Source: Betaproteobacteria bacterium Ga0077532
Lineage (GTDB): Bacteria > Pseudomonadota > Gammaproteobacteria > Burkholderiales > Ga0077523
Assembly (NCBI GenBank): GCA_001464895.1
Contig: LNEE01000056.1
Location: forward strand, 1 to 59,804
Direction of reading: 5' to 3'
DNA: 59,804 nucleotides
Shown here: piece by piece, positions 26,458 through 37,274 of the stretch
How the letters are laid out: every line of letters begins with the position of its first letter
Position numbering within the stretch: position 1 is the stretch's first letter
Made by a program: the position numbers and the translations under genes
The notes under the pieces: generated by a model
Seen by the model: the letters and a program-made list of their open reading frames with translations, nothing else
Database searches by the model: none
What the model was told of the DNA's origin: nothing

Positions 26458-29400
26458 TCAGTCGTCTCCGTACCCCAGTACCTGCACCGTGATGAAGGAC
26501 GGCATCGACTTCAGGGCGTTTGCCGCGCTTTCTGCAGCCGCCGTCTCCGCGGCCCGGGCCACGGCGGCGGTCGTCTGCGACTCGTTGCTGGACGTGCCGG
26601 ACAGCCCGATCGACAGCGAGGGCGTCGCGTTCGGCACCCCGCCGCTCGTGCCACCGACGCTGATGTTCGCCGCGTTGGCCACCGTCTGCGCCCGCACCAC
26701 GAGGTCACCCGCGACCACGACGCCGGCGTCACCGGCATCCACCTCGCCGAGCGGCGTGATCAGCGCGGCGCTGCCGGGCGGCACATCCGGTCGGCTGAGC
26801 AGCACGCCGATGCCCGAGCCAGAGATGGAACGCGACGTGTCGAGCACGAACTTGCCGTCGCGGATCACGATCTGCGGCGGCGGCGTGGCGGTTGCCGTCT
26901 TCGCGCCCTTGCCCGCGTCGATGTTGCCGAACGAGGCCCAGAGGTTGATGTCGCCCCCGCCGAGCGTGAACACGCGGGACTGGTTGACGAGGAAGTCCTC
27001 CAGCACGGTGGACTCGATGGAACCACCGCGGACGGTGACGATCCCGAGGGACGACGCGCCCTTCGACAGCACGCCCGGATTCGCCAGACCCGCATTGACG
27101 AGGCCACCCGGCACCCGCAACTCGATGGCACCGCCCTGCTCGGTCTTGATCTGACTGAAGAAGAGATTCACGTCGCCGGCGTAGCGCCCGGCCATCGCGA
27201 GGTAGTTCGAGGCGAATCCCCTCGCCCCGTCGTTCGGGTCGAACGTGGCGCCGGGACGCGACATCTCGGCGAGCAGTGGCTTCACGTTCTTGCCGTAGTC
27301 CCGCGCGAGGAGATCGACGAGCGCGAGGAAGTTCGACTCCGTGAGCTGCGCCTGCACGTCCGGGTCCACGGGGTAGAGCGTCGCCATCGCGCGATAACCA
27401 CGCACCTCGAAACCCGGCAGTGCGGTTTCGAGATTTCCGGGGTTGCCCGCGAGGCGCAGTTCCGAGAACAGGACCGAATTGACGAAGGCGGTCTGCGCAG
27501 GGCGGTCCAGCGCGCGGAATGCCGTGATGGCATCGTCGGCCGGGAGGTTGGCATCCCCCGTGCGCGAGCGCATGTGGGCGACGAGTTCCGTCCGGTAGTT
27601 CACCGACTCGATGAACGCATCGACCGATGCGCCCCCGAAGCCCCGCAGGGCCTGCAACGCGGATGCGCGACCGGCCGGCGTGTCGGGGTACTCCGTACCT
27701 CCGTTGTCTTTCACGAACTGACGTACCTGCAGCGGGAACTGCGCAGCCAGCCGGTCGAGATCGGTGGAGAGATACGTGTCGAGGAAACCGCTGTAGTCCG
27801 GCGCGAGACTGCCGGTCGAGACGCGGATGGCCGCGCCCGATTCGGGCAGGAACGGGTTGTCCAGATTGCCGCGCGTGAGGATGCCGAGAGAGTTCCCGAG
27901 GTCCACATCGCGTCCGGTGTTGATCTGCAGTTCGCCCGGGCCGCCCCACTGGATACCGCTGAGGTTGCTGCGCTGGTTGCCGAGCGGATCGCGCAGCGTG
28001 TTGAAGCGCAGATCGCGCCCGGCCTCGAAGCGGGTGATGTCGGTCGCGTTCACGTTCTGCCCGATCACCCAGGTGTCGACGATGTCCCGGCCCGCGACCA
28101 GCATCAGCGATTTCGCGAACACGCCGAGCGGGCTCACACCGGTCTGCGGATCGACCGGCCCTCGCACGTCACCGCTTGCGGCCACGATGCGGATCGGGGT
28201 CGTGTCCCCCGCGTGCAACACCTGCTCGTCGTGGAACAGGGCCCCCTGTTCGGACGCGTTCACGAGCAGCGGGCTGAGGGAATTCGAGAATGCCCGATCG
28301 GGCGAGAGCGGCGCCGGCAGCGAGAGCGGCGAGACGTCCGACATCAGGACGCGGCCGTCGACCGTGACGTCGGTGGCGGCCAGCAGTTCGAACTGCCCGC
28401 GACGATCCGGTGCCATGAAGAACTCCCGACCCACGCGCACGTCGCCGGAGAGCGCGGCGACCCGTACCGTCCCGGGGTAGATCACGGCGGACACCGCCTC
28501 GCCCGAGCTGCCGAAGATCGCGAGCGGGGACCCGCTGATCTGCGGCAGCAGTTCGCGGTTGTTCGACAGGGTCGCCGAACCCGTGAGCGCCGAGAGATCG
28601 AAGCTCGCCCCTTCGCCGTAGGTGAGGAAGTACGACGTGAGCAGACCCGTCGTTCCGATGTTGCCCCGCGGCTGCCGCTGGATGGTCGGGTTGAACACGC
28701 CCTCCACGGTGGCAGTGCGTCCGGCCCGCACTCCGATGCTGGCATCGCCGAGCGCGAACATCGCGTTCAGCGGTGCGTCGGAGACCGTGGTGGCCGAACC
28801 CACGTCTCGCCCGGCCTGGATGTCACCGATGCCACGCTGCACGACGTACAGGCCGCTCAGCAGGTCGCGACCCGCGCGGACCGTGAGATCCCCGCCGCCC
28901 AGCTCGACGAAGTTCTCCGCGAGCGGTGCCGACGTCGAGTCCCCGCCCAGCCGCGCATTGGTGGGCACGGCGCCGCTCATGTTCGAGATGTCGCGGCCCG
29001 CCTCCATCCACACGTCACCGCCGCCCAACGCCCCGACGCCTTGCTGGAATGCGTCGAAGCGCACCCACCACGTGGTCTGCGGGTTGGGGAGGATCTCGTT
29101 CCGCGCATTCCGCCGCACGTCCCGATACAACCATTCCGTCACCGCACGACCCGATGACGCACCCCGCAGATCGCGCCCCGCGACGACGCGCACATCGCCG
29201 CCACCTTCCGTGTAGGTCGGGGTATGGGTCCGGGCCGCACCCGCGACGGTCGGTGGATTCGGCACGATGAAGCCGGTCACAGCCGCCCCCGGCTCGCCTG
29301 ACGTGTAGATCACTGCCCGCGCGTCGGCCAGCACCAGATCACGTGCCGCGACCACATCGATGAAGCCGTCGCTCGTGCGCACCAGTCGGCCCGCCGCCAG

Positions 29401-32400
29401 CGTGACGTCGGCCTCGGTCCCCGCAACGGTGGCGAGCAAGTCGGCGCTGCCGATGTCCGCGCCCGCGACGACACGGTACGACCAGCCGCCGCCCGCACGC
29501 GGCACGTACGCGTCATTCATCACGGTGATGCTGGCCGTGGTCGGCGTCGCCGGGGGAAGTGCACGGAACCCGTCACTCAGGGTGCGGTTCAGCGCGACGT
29601 TGCCTTCCGACCGCAGGGTGAGCACGCCCGGCTCACCATCGAAGCTCCACACGCCGTTCGTGCCTGCGCAGGTGGCGGCCGTGCCGCAGTAGAAGTTCCA
29701 GTCCGCCGCGAGGCTGATCGTGTCGCCGCGCACCTCGATGCCGGGGCGCAGGCGGATCGTCGCGTCGCCGCCGAGGCGGGTGGCCACCGCGGGTCGCGCC
29801 ACGGCGAGATAGTCGCGCGTCTCGTTGAAGAGCGATGCTGCGCCCCCGGTGTTGGAGATGTTGAGCCCGCTGCCCACCGCCGTCCCGATGGTCGTTGCCG
29901 AGTACACGCGGAACGCCTCGACGATGACCTCGTCGGTGCCGATCAACGTGGGGGCGAGCGCCGTGATCGCGACGTCGTCGACGGTCCGCGGCGCGCGTAG
30001 CCACACCTCGCCTGCCGCGCCGTCGCCGGCCGCCGATACATCGAGGGTCGTGCCCGACTGCACGGCAATGGCGCCGGCCGACGTGCCGAGGAACACGAGC
30101 CCCCCGTCGCCGTTTCCATCGGTGGCGCGCGCCAGCAGGCGGGACGTCCCCGCGGTCGTGACGTCGCCCGACGCCCACACCTCGATGCGTCCACCCTTGC
30201 CGGCACTGGCGTCGAGCGTGCCCGCGACGTTGACCGCGCCGGCGTCGGCCGCCAGGCGGATCTCCCGGGCCGTCATCGTGCGGTCAGCCGCGAGCGCGAG
30301 ATCGCCGCTGCGAACGCGATATCGCTGCGCCCCGGAGAAGCCGCCAGCCAGCGCCGACGCCGCGAAGGCGTCCAGATCGCCATCCTGGGCGATGTCGGCC
30401 GCGATGCTTCCACCGCCCGTGCCGGTCAGCGTGCCCCCGAGCGCGAGTGAACGGCCGGACTGCATTTCGACGAGACCGGCCTTCGCCCCATTGCCGCCGG
30501 CCGAGACGTCGATCGACGAACCCGCCGCGAGGGCGATGTCACCGGCCTCCGTCCGCATCCGGACCGTGCCACCGTCGGTCACGCGGGTCACACCGGGAGT
30601 GAACACCACCTCGGTACCCGACACGTCGATGGCCGCGCCGCTCAGCAACCGGATGGCGTCGTCGGCGCCGGCGCCGGTCGCCATCATGTCGATCACGCCG
30701 GACGGCAGGTCGATCCGCGTCGCCACGTCGATGCGCGCACCGCCGAGGGTGAGGCGGGAACCGAGCCCCGGGCTCGTGGCGCCGGCCAGCGGCGTCGCCG
30801 GCGTCTGCAGGCTGAGCAACCCGGACGAGGTGATCCGCCCGTCCGCTGCGGCGACAGCGGTGAGCGTGGACGTGACGATCCTCAGTTCGGCCGCGGTCGA
30901 AGCGATCTCGCCCGTCCCCGCGATGCGCACCTGCCGATCGCCTTCGAGCACGACGAGATCCGCGCCGCCCAGGGCAACGGCGCCGGGTCCGAGCGTCAGT
31001 GTGCCGCTGGTGTTGGTGCCATCACCGAGCGCTTCGAAACGCAGGTTGCCCGTGCCGGTCCCCGTCGGGGAGACGACGGTGCCCGACGAGTTCGTCAGGA
31101 CCATCGTGCCGGCGCGGAACACCTTGTCGCCCGCACCGAAGGCATTCACCGCGGGCGCGTCGAGCGTGAGGGATGCGAGCAGCGGCCGGCCGCCGGCATC
31201 GACGGCACCGATCGTGTTCGCGCCGTACAGATCGATCGTGCTGTAGCTCTTCAGCGCCAGCGCATCGCCACGGCTGAGGCGTTCGAGGAGGTCCCCGCCG
31301 ATGACGAGTCCATCGGTCGCCGGCACTGCCGCGCCCAGATCGATGCGGCCCGCCGCGAGCGACACCGCGGTCGCCTCGATCTGCACGTCGGAGGCGAGCG
31401 TCGTGGTCCGGGTCGCGTCGAGGATCACCGAGGCGCCCGCATCCAGCACGGCGTTCCCGGCGACGGTCAGCGTGCCCGCAGCGCGGTCGAACGCCGAGCG
31501 CGCCACCGTCGCCACGGGCGCCGTGGAAACACGCACGAAGGCACCGTTCCCGGCGATCGCGATGGTCCCGGGTGTCGGTGCACCGGTACCGGTCGCACGG
31601 AGCACCGCGCCCTCGTCGATCCGGATGTCACCGGCGGACACGAGCATGAGATCGGCCGCCAGCAGCGGCGCGTCCGCACGGTTCGCGATGATCACCTCGC
31701 CGCTGCCGCCGCCCGGGGTGATGGTCATGCCGTCCGACGTCGATCGCGTGCCACCCAGCAGCAGGCTCGAGGCGCCAAGCGCGTTGAGACGCGAGACGTC
31801 GAGGTTCAGATAGCCGCTCACCGGAGCATCGCCTGGCGCATGCACGCGGATGGCCGGTGCCGCGATGTCCACCTGCAGGCCGCGCGCGCCCGAACCGGCG
31901 ATGGTGCCGGCCAGTGCGAGGGCGCCACTCGTCTCGAGCACGAGGCGCCCCGCATCCGCCGGCATCTGGGCGCCGGTGGTGCCCGAGAAGAAGCTGCCCA
32001 CCGAGGTGCGGGTGTACTCGGCGAGGCGCCCCAGCGCCTGCTGGTCGTGGATCACGAAGAGGCTCGTGCGCTCGTCGCGGATGACCGTCCCGTCGAACTC
32101 GCGCGCCGTGCGATAGCCCGCCACCAGCTGCACGTTGCGCAGATCGCTGGTGACCGGGCCTGCATAGCGCGGGGTGACGGGGCCGAACGGCAGGTCCAGC
32201 ACCGGCGTCTCGCTGGGTGTGACGAGGAAGGCGCCGGGCAGTGAGGCGTACGCGCGAGGCAGCAGCGTGTAGACGCCATCCGGGAGGCCGGCGACGCCTC
32301 TCAACTGGATCTGGTCGCCGACGTTCAGCCCGGTCGTCCCCTGCTGCGATTGGTGGTCGTACGGTCCGTACGCCGCGCCCACGCCGGGCAGGATCGCGAA

Positions 32401-35400
32401 GCTGCCGGGCAGCGGATCGCGCGCTGCGGAAGCGGCCGGGTTCAGGATGTCCGCCGAACCACCGGGACCGGGCACGAACTCGTAGGCGAGCAGGTCGCCA
32501 CCGCCCGACAGATCGACGAGCGCACCCGCGGCCAGCGTCACGGACGGTGCCGACAGTTCGATGCGCTTCTCCGGCGGCGTGGTGATCACGAGGTTGCCGA
32601 AGCCAGCCCCGAGGTCGTACACGTAGTCCTTGCCCGACAGCTCCGTCTGGCCGAAAGGAATCGCCTGCCCGTTGCCGCTGGCACTCGTGACACTCCCCGC
32701 ACCGAGCACCACGCTGTCCGTGGCTTCGAACCGGATCGACCCGAACGGCGCCGCGACGAGGGTCTCCTGGCGGATGGTCCGCGCCTGGACGAGCAGTTCA
32801 CCGGCAGCCGATAGGATCGGCGTGGTGGGCCCGGCGACGGCCGGTGCCAGGAACTCGATGGTTCCGTCCGTCGAAACGGCGCCGGTCCCGGCGTCGACCG
32901 CGACGGTGCGGAACGTGAACGATGTCGCCGTCGTCGGCGCGATGCGTTCGGCCTCGAGCTGCACGAGCGACGCCGCCGTGGTGAGGCCGCCGATCAGACG
33001 ATAGGCGACGCCCTCGCCCGCCACCGTGTCGACCAGGACCCCCCGCAACCGGATGTCCCCACCGGAGACCCCTGCACCGCTCGTGCTCCGCAGCGACACG
33101 CGATCCACGCCGGTCAGATTCACGCGGCCCACGAGGTCGACGACGCGCGCCCGGACGTCGAGCGTTCCCGGACCCGCCACGGGAGCGATCTGCAGTTGTC
33201 GGGAGAGGTCGGTGCTGCCGAGGGTCACGACTGCCGAGTCCAACGACACGGCCGATCCGTTCGCGACGCGGATCTCGGGCGCGTCGAGGGTCAGACTGCG
33301 ACCAGGGGAGAGGGTGAGTGCATCCGGGAACTCGATGCGATCGCGGGCCATCAGCGTCACGGCCGAGAAGCCAGCGTCGCTGATGCTCTCGGCACTCAGG
33401 TACGCGCCGCCGCCCAGGTCGACGCCGCCGACCATCGTCGGGATCGGGGCACCCGGCACGGCGCCCGGCGCGAGGAAGGTCGGGTTCCCACCGACACCGG
33501 ACCCGCTCGAAACGACGATGCGCTTCTCGGTACCCGGAAACGCGAACTGCGGTGCAGCCGTCATGGCAACGAAGAGCGCTCCGCCCGCCTGCCCTGCCCG
33601 CCCCGGTGCAGCGCGGAAGGTGGCGTCGGCAAGAATCCCTTCGCGCGCGACAAGGCGGATCTCACCGGCGGAACTGGCAACGGCCGTGCGCTGGTAGCTG
33701 AGGTCGGCGACCGTCACGCCGCTCGCGGAGATGCCGGTGACACTCGCAACCGGTACATCCAGAACGTCCTCGACGCGCGGCCCCCGCAGCGCAGCGGTCG
33801 TCGTGCCGGAGACCACGCCCGACACATCGAGCACGGACCCGGCTTCGAGCACCACGCTGCCCTTGGCGGCATTGAGTTCGATACGTCCACCATCGTGGAC
33901 CACGCCGGTGAAGAACCCGAGGTTGTTGCGCCTCGACTGCGCGACCCCCTGCGCGAAGAGGCGCGCGGTGCTGCCGATCCACACCGACACATCCGACTCG
34001 AACGTGTCGTTCGACCCCGGCGGCACGTTGCCGATGGTGATGGCCCCACCCGGTGCGGAAAGCCCGCCGAGCACGGTGACACGGCGACCGGATTCGATGG
34101 CGATGCTGCCGCGCGGATCGACTTCGACGATCGCATTGCGGGCGATCTCGACATGCCCGCGCACGGTGCTGTCGGACCGCAGGACGATGGACGTCGGCGA
34201 CCACGGATCGACGAAGTCGTCGAAGCCGCCCGCGAGCCGCGACCACTGGCGAAGCCCGCCGGTCAGCGGGTTCGTGACCGCGCTGTCCGGGCCGGTGCGG
34301 AACATGGGGGTACCGGTGCGCTTGGATTCGAGTGCCGCCCCATCCACCTGCCAGGCCGAGACCCTGGGCGTGACGATGGCGCCGTCGGCGACGAGCAGCC
34401 CGTCCTGGCCGTTCAACGTGAAGCTAGTGAAGCCGCCGCGATCGAAGAATGCCGGCGCCAGTTGCAGTTCACCCGTTGCGCCGGTGCCCGCCTCGCCGAT
34501 CAGGATGCGCGAGGTGGAGATCGCCAGCCCGCCACCCGTTCCGACCACGGCGCCCGTCGGCTGCACCACCGCGAAGCCGCGCAGCTCGCCGCCCAGCGTC
34601 AGCGTCGACACCTGGGGATCCGCTTCGGAGAGTCCGAGCCGGCCGGTCGTGATGGCGATCCGCCCCGCGTCACCGGCGGTCAGGCGCCCTGCCTCGTCGA
34701 CCCGCGCACCGCCGGAGACGTCGAGGACGGAGCCGCTGGCCAGCCGCACGTCGGCCTCACCGAGCAGCGAGATCGACCCGCCGTCCAGCACGATCGCCGA
34801 CGTGGGCGCCACGGGGTTGATGGAGCGACGGTCATTGGTCCAGGTGCCGGCCGTGTCGATGCGCACACCGCTCGCCACGTCGAGAACGAACCGCGACGGG
34901 TCGGTGAGGGCCTCGCCGCTGACCGCCTGGGTCGCGAGCGTGACGATGCCGCCAGGCGCGGTGATGTTGGCCGATACCGCGACGGTACGCCCGGCGAGCG
35001 AGAGCGAACCCCACGGTGCGATGGTGATGGGTGTCTCGACGGTGACGGCGCCGTTCGAACTGGCGCTGAGGCGCGTGAAGCCACCGGTCTGGAACAGTGC
35101 ACCGGGGTTGAGCGCCGTGCGATCCCGCCACGGCGCATCGAGCACGCTGTCCGCGGTGAACGTCGACCCGAGCCGCTGCGGGGCTGCCACGAACGCGAGG
35201 CCGCGCAGCTTGCTGTCCCCGGCGGCGATGGCGTCGGCCGAGAGGTCGCCCAGCAGGAGCTGCCCGCCCTGGGGAGCGAGCGATGCCGTGCGCTGGAACT
35301 CCCCCGCGGTGGCGCGGCCGACCAGCGTGCCGTCGAGAACGGCCCCGTGCGACACCACTGCGATGGACCCTGCGCTGCGCCCCTCCGTGTAACCCGCCAC

Positions 35401-37212
35401 GAGCGGGAGGTCGGCCGTGTTGCCCGACAGAAGTCCGGTGGCGCGGCCGGCGACGACGTCCGTCTCCGGCGCGCGGTCGGCGAAGCCGACATAGACGCGG
35501 TCCAGCGTCGCCTCGCTCATCGCATAGGCGACCCCGTCGGCGCCGAGGAGTCGCGTCTCGGCAGCGCGCCCCTCCCGATAGGTGAGCACACTGCCCGAAA
35601 CGTCGAGCACGCTGCCTTCGCGGAGGATCACATCGCCTTCGGAGCGCAGCGTGATCGTGCCGCCGCCGGCCGTGCGCTCGTCGACGGCGCGGGCCACCTG
35701 GTTGACGAACCCGGAGACGTCGCCGATCGGCGTGCCCTTGCGGATGTCGACCGTGACCTTCTGGCCACGCACGAAGCTGTCGCGCAGCAGGGGGGAGTCG
35801 CGCAGTTCGTTGCCGCGCAGTTCCACGTCGATGAAGTTGCGCTCCACCGACAGCGTCACGCCCTGCGTACCGGCGACATCGATGCGCGCGCCCGGGGCCA
35901 CGTAGATGCGGACGTCACCCACCGCCGGGCTGCCGGGCACCTGGAAGAGCGGCGCCGTCTGGGCGGAGATGGTCACCTCGCCGGCGGGCGCACGCAGCAG
36001 GCTGTCCGCCTCCAGGATCACGCGCCGGCCGACCACGTCGATACGCGAGGGCGTGAAGCCCTGCGCATCCTGCGTCGTCGTCCGGTCGCCCGCCTGCGGC
36101 ATCACTTCCGTCGTGCTGCCGGGACCGAACGTGACGGTACCGGTCCGCTGGCCCCGGGGAATCACCACGTTGCCGTTGACCGTCACCGTGGAGATGCCGC
36201 TGCTCTGGCTGACCTGGTCGCGCGCCTGCAGGAAGACGGAACCGTTGACGCTGACCGACGTCGTCGCCGAGACCCGCCCGTTCTGGTTGACGGCGAAGGC
36301 GGCGAGCGTGGCATTGCCACGGTCCACGAGGACGCGCCCCGTCGAAGCGTTGGTGACGGTGCCGCCGACCACATCGGTCGGCGTGCCGGCACCGTCGAAC
36401 GTCTGATAAGGATCGACCTCGACGAGAAACCCGCGCAGGGTCGCGTCGAGCGGCGCCGTGAGGAACACCTTCGCGCCACCAGCGAGCACGACCTGCCCCT
36501 CCGGTGCGGAGATGGTCCCCTGGTTGTTCACCCGGGGGGCCAGCACCATGATGCGTCCACCGGTGGACGCATTCAGCGCCGCTCCGGGCGCCACGTCGAT
36601 CAGGCTCGTCTCGAACTCCGCCTTCGTGCCGCCCCAGGTGAAGGCGGCCTGCGCGTTGGCACCGATCGGCAGCGACAGGAAGCCGCGGGTGAAGGCGTCG
36701 CCGTTCACCTGCAGCGTGGAGGCGAACAGCGAGCCCACGTCGACCTGGGCACCGTCCTTGAACAGGATCCCGTTCTGGTTGACCAGGTAGATCTCGCCGG
36801 CGGCGCGGATCGACCCCTGGATGACGCTCGGGTTGACGTCGTGGATCTGGTTCAGCGTCGCCGAGGCCGCGCCCTGCTGGTGGTTGAACTGGACGGTCGC
36901 GCCGGCACCGACGTTGAAGCTCTGCCAGTTGATGACGGCACGGAGGCTGGACTGATCCACCGTCATCGTCGCGTTGTTGATCGCGGCGGTCGCAGCGCCG
37001 CTCGCGGCGATGTTCGCGCTGTCGATGGCGAGCGTCGGCACCGGCAACGTGGGGTCTGCCACCGCAGCGGCAGTGGCGCCCAGCAGCACTGCGGAAACCA
37101 GACCCGCCGCCGACGCGCGGCGCTTCCCGCGCACGGCGGTGGCGTTCTCACCCACGGGGACCAGCATGCCGTGGATCCGGCTGGAGACTAGGCGGAAGCA
37201 GCGCGCGTTCAT
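26458..37212 (-). CDS. Filamentous haemagglutinin-like TpsA exoprotein (DUF3739)
   Basis: A 3,584-aa two-partner-secretion exoprotein, about a fifth of the window. The N-terminus MNARCFRLVSSRIHGMLVPV has the extended signal peptide region (ESPR) of TPS proteins, with cleavage expected near AAAVADP. The TPS/haemagglutination domain (about 60-300) contains VINWQSFNVGAGATVQFNHQ, GEIYLVNQNGILFKDGAQVD (the NxNG motif) and RIMVLAPRVNNQGTISAPEG. The middle is a long, degenerate beta-helix of LxLxAG-type repeats. From about residue 3000 to the end it matches DUF3739 (GYRAMATLYPVDPDVQ; GGDINLWASFGNIDAGKGAK). No CdiA-CT or other toxin end is seen, so an adhesin or matrix protein is more likely than a contact-dependent toxin. 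TpsB is encoded 62 bp upstream. Confidence 0.93.
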   Translation of the reverse strand: MNARCFRLVSSRIHGMLVPVGENATAVRGKRRASAAGLVSAVLLGATAAAVADPTLPVPTLAIDSANIAASGAATAAINNATMTVDQSSLRAVINWQSFNVGAGATVQFNHQQGAASATLNQIHDVNPSVIQGSIRAAGEIYLVNQNGILFKDGAQVDVGSLFASTLQVNGDAFTRGFLSLPIGANAQAAFTWGGTKAEFETSLIDVAPGAALNASTGGRIMVLAPRVNNQGTISAPEGQVVLAGGAKVFLTAPLDATLRGFLVEVDPYQTFDGAGTPTDVVGGTVTNASTGRVLVDRGNATLAAFAVNQNGRVSATTSVSVNGSVFLQARDQVSQSSGISTVTVNGNVVIPRGQRTGTVTFGPGSTTEVMPQAGDRTTTQDAQGFTPSRIDVVGRRVILEADSLLRAPAGEVTISAQTAPLFQVPGSPAVGDVRIYVAPGARIDVAGTQGVTLSVERNFIDVELRGNELRDSPLLRDSFVRGQKVTVDIRKGTPIGDVSGFVNQVARAVDERTAGGGTITLRSEGDVILREGSVLDVSGSVLTYREGRAAETRLLGADGVAYAMSEATLDRVYVGFADRAPETDVVAGRATGLLSGNTADLPLVAGYTEGRSAGSIAVVSHGAVLDGTLVGRATAGEFQRTASLAPQGGQLLLGDLSADAIAAGDSKLRGLAFVAAPQRLGSTFTADSVLDAPWRDRTALNPGALFQTGGFTRLSASSNGAVTVETPITIAPWGSLSLAGRTVAVSANITAPGGIVTLATQAVSGEALTDPSRFVLDVASGVRIDTAGTWTNDRRSINPVAPTSAIVLDGGSISLLGEADVRLASGSVLDVSGGARVDEAGRLTAGDAGRIAITTGRLGLSEADPQVSTLTLGGELRGFAVVQPTGAVVGTGGGLAISTSRILIGEAGTGATGELQLAPAFFDRGGFTSFTLNGQDGLLVADGAIVTPRVSAWQVDGAALESKRTGTPMFRTGPDSAVTNPLTGGLRQWSRLAGGFDDFVDPWSPTSIVLRSDSTVRGHVEIARNAIVEVDPRGSIAIESGRRVTVLGGLSAPGGAITIGNVPPGSNDTFESDVSVWIGSTARLFAQGVAQSRRNNLGFFTGVVHDGGRIELNAAKGSVVLEAGSVLDVSGVVSGTTTAALRGPRVEDVLDVPVASVTGISASGVTVADLSYQRTAVASSAGEIRLVAREGILADATFRAAPGRAGQAGGALFVAMTAAPQFAFPGTEKRIVVSSGSGVGGNPTFLAPGAVPGAPIPTMVGGVDLGGGAYLSAESISDAGFSAVTLMARDRIEFPDALTLSPGRSLTLDAPEIRVANGSAVSLDSAVVTLGSTDLSRQLQIAPVAGPGTLDVRARVVDLVGRVNLTGVDRVSLRSTSGAGVSGGDIRLRGVLVDTVAGEGVAYRLIGGLTTAASLVQLEAERIAPTTATSFTFRTVAVDAGTGAVSTDGTIEFLAPAVAGPTTPILSAAGELLVQARTIRQETLVAAPFGSIRFEATDSVVLGAGSVTSASGNGQAIPFGQTELSGKDYVYDLGAGFGNLVITTPPEKRIELSAPSVTLAAGALVDLSGGGDLLAYEFVPGPGGSADILNPAASAARDPLPGSFAILPGVGAAYGPYDHQSQQGTTGLNVGDQIQLRGVAGLPDGVYTLLPRAYASLPGAFLVTPSETPVLDLPFGPVTPRYAGPVTSDLRNVQLVAGYRTAREFDGTVIRDERTSLFVIHDQQALGRLAEYTRTSVGSFFSGTTGAQMPADAGRLVLETSGALALAGTIAGSGARGLQVDIAAPAIRVHAPGDAPVSGYLNLDVSRLNALGASSLLLGGTRSTSDGMTITPGGGSGEVIIANRADAPLLAADLMLVSAGDIRIDEGAVLRATGTGAPTPGTIAIAGNGAFVRVSTAPVATVARSAFDRAAGTLTVAGNAVLDAGASVILDATRTTTLASDVQIEATAVSLAAGRIDLGAAVPATDGLVIGGDLLERLSRGDALALKSYSTIDLYGANTIGAVDAGGRPLLASLTLDAPAVNAFGAGDKVFRAGTMVLTNSSGTVVSPTGTGTGNLRFEALGDGTNTSGTLTLGPGAVALGGADLVVLEGDRQVRIAGTGEIASTAAELRIVTSTLTAVAAADGRITSSGLLSLQTPATPLAGATSPGLGSRLTLGGARIDVATRIDLPSGVIDMMATGAGADDAIRLLSGAAIDVSGTEVVFTPGVTRVTDGGTVRMRTEAGDIALAAGSSIDVSAGGNGAKAGLVEMQSGRSLALGGTLTGTGGGSIAADIAQDGDLDAFAASALAGGFSGAQRYRVRSGDLALAADRTMTAREIRLAADAGAVNVAGTLDASAGKGGRIEVWASGDVTTAGTSRLLARATDGNGDGGLVFLGTSAGAIAVQSGTTLDVSAAGDGAAGEVWLRAPRTVDDVAITALAPTLIGTDEVIVEAFRVYSATTIGTAVGSGLNISNTGGAASLFNETRDYLAVARPAVATRLGGDATIRLRPGIEVRGDTISLAADWNFYCGTAATCAGTNGVWSFDGEPGVLTLRSEGNVALNRTLSDGFRALPPATPTTASITVMNDAYVPRAGGGWSYRVVAGADIGSADLLATVAGTEADVTLAAGRLVRTSDGFIDVVAARDLVLADARAVIYTSGEPGAAVTGFIVPNPPTVAGAARTHTPTYTEGGGDVRVVAGRDLRGASSGRAVTEWLYRDVRRNARNEILPNPQTTWWVRFDAFQQGVGALGGGDVWMEAGRDISNMSGAVPTNARLGGDSTSAPLAENFVELGGGDLTVRAGRDLLSGLYVVQRGIGDIQAGRDVGSATTVSDAPLNAMFALGDASIGVRAGRTATVEGVFNPTIQRQPRGNIGTTGLLTSYFLTYGEGASFDLSALTGSATLSNNRELLPQISGSPLAIFGSSGEAVSAVIYPGTVRVAALSGDVRVGREFFMAPDRRGQFELLAATDVTVDGRVLMSDVSPLSLPAPLSPDRAFSNSLSPLLVNASEQGALFHDEQVLHAGDTTPIRIVAASGDVRGPVDPQTGVSPLGVFAKSLMLVAGRDIVDTWVIGQNVNATDITRFEAGRDLRFNTLRDPLGNQRSNLSGIQWGGPGELQINTGRDVDLGNSLGILTRGNLDNPFLPESGAAIRVSTGSLAPDYSGFLDTYLSTDLDRLAAQFPLQVRQFVKDNGGTEYPDTPAGRASALQALRGFGGASVDAFIESVNYRTELVAHMRSRTGDANLPADDAITAFRALDRPAQTAFVNSVLFSELRLAGNPGNLETALPGFEVRGYRAMATLYPVDPDVQAQLTESNFLALVDLLARDYGKNVKPLLAEMSRPGATFDPNDGARGFASNYLAMAGRYAGDVNLFFSQIKTEQGGAIELRVPGGLVNAGLANPGVLSKGASSLGIVTVRGGSIESTVLEDFLVNQSRVFTLGGGDINLWASFGNIDAGKGAKTATATPPPQIVIRDGKFVLDTSRSISGSGIGVLLSRPDVPPGSAALITPLGEVDAGDAGVVVAGDLVVRAQTVANAANISVGGTSGGVPNATPSLSIGLSGTSSNESQTTAAVARAAETAAAESAANALKSMPSFITVQVLGYGDD

Positions 37213-37274
37213 GGGAACTCCTGACTACCTGAAGCAGATGGGGTGATGGGTGCGACGGATGGTGGGGCGCCGCA

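Noticed and set aside
26458..27200. Contact-dependent inhibition (CdiA-CT toxin) at the TpsA end
   Set aside because: The C-terminus is DUF3739 plus a low-complexity tail. There is no VENN-type boundary and no small immunity gene after it.
24349..37191. Very long plus-strand open frames opposite the ExbB, TpsA and TpsB genes (for example 24349-29157 and 33196-37191)
   Set aside because: They are antisense to clear genes and rich in Arg, His, Gln and Asp, as expected from reading GC-rich coding DNA on the wrong strand. They have no motif or membrane signal.
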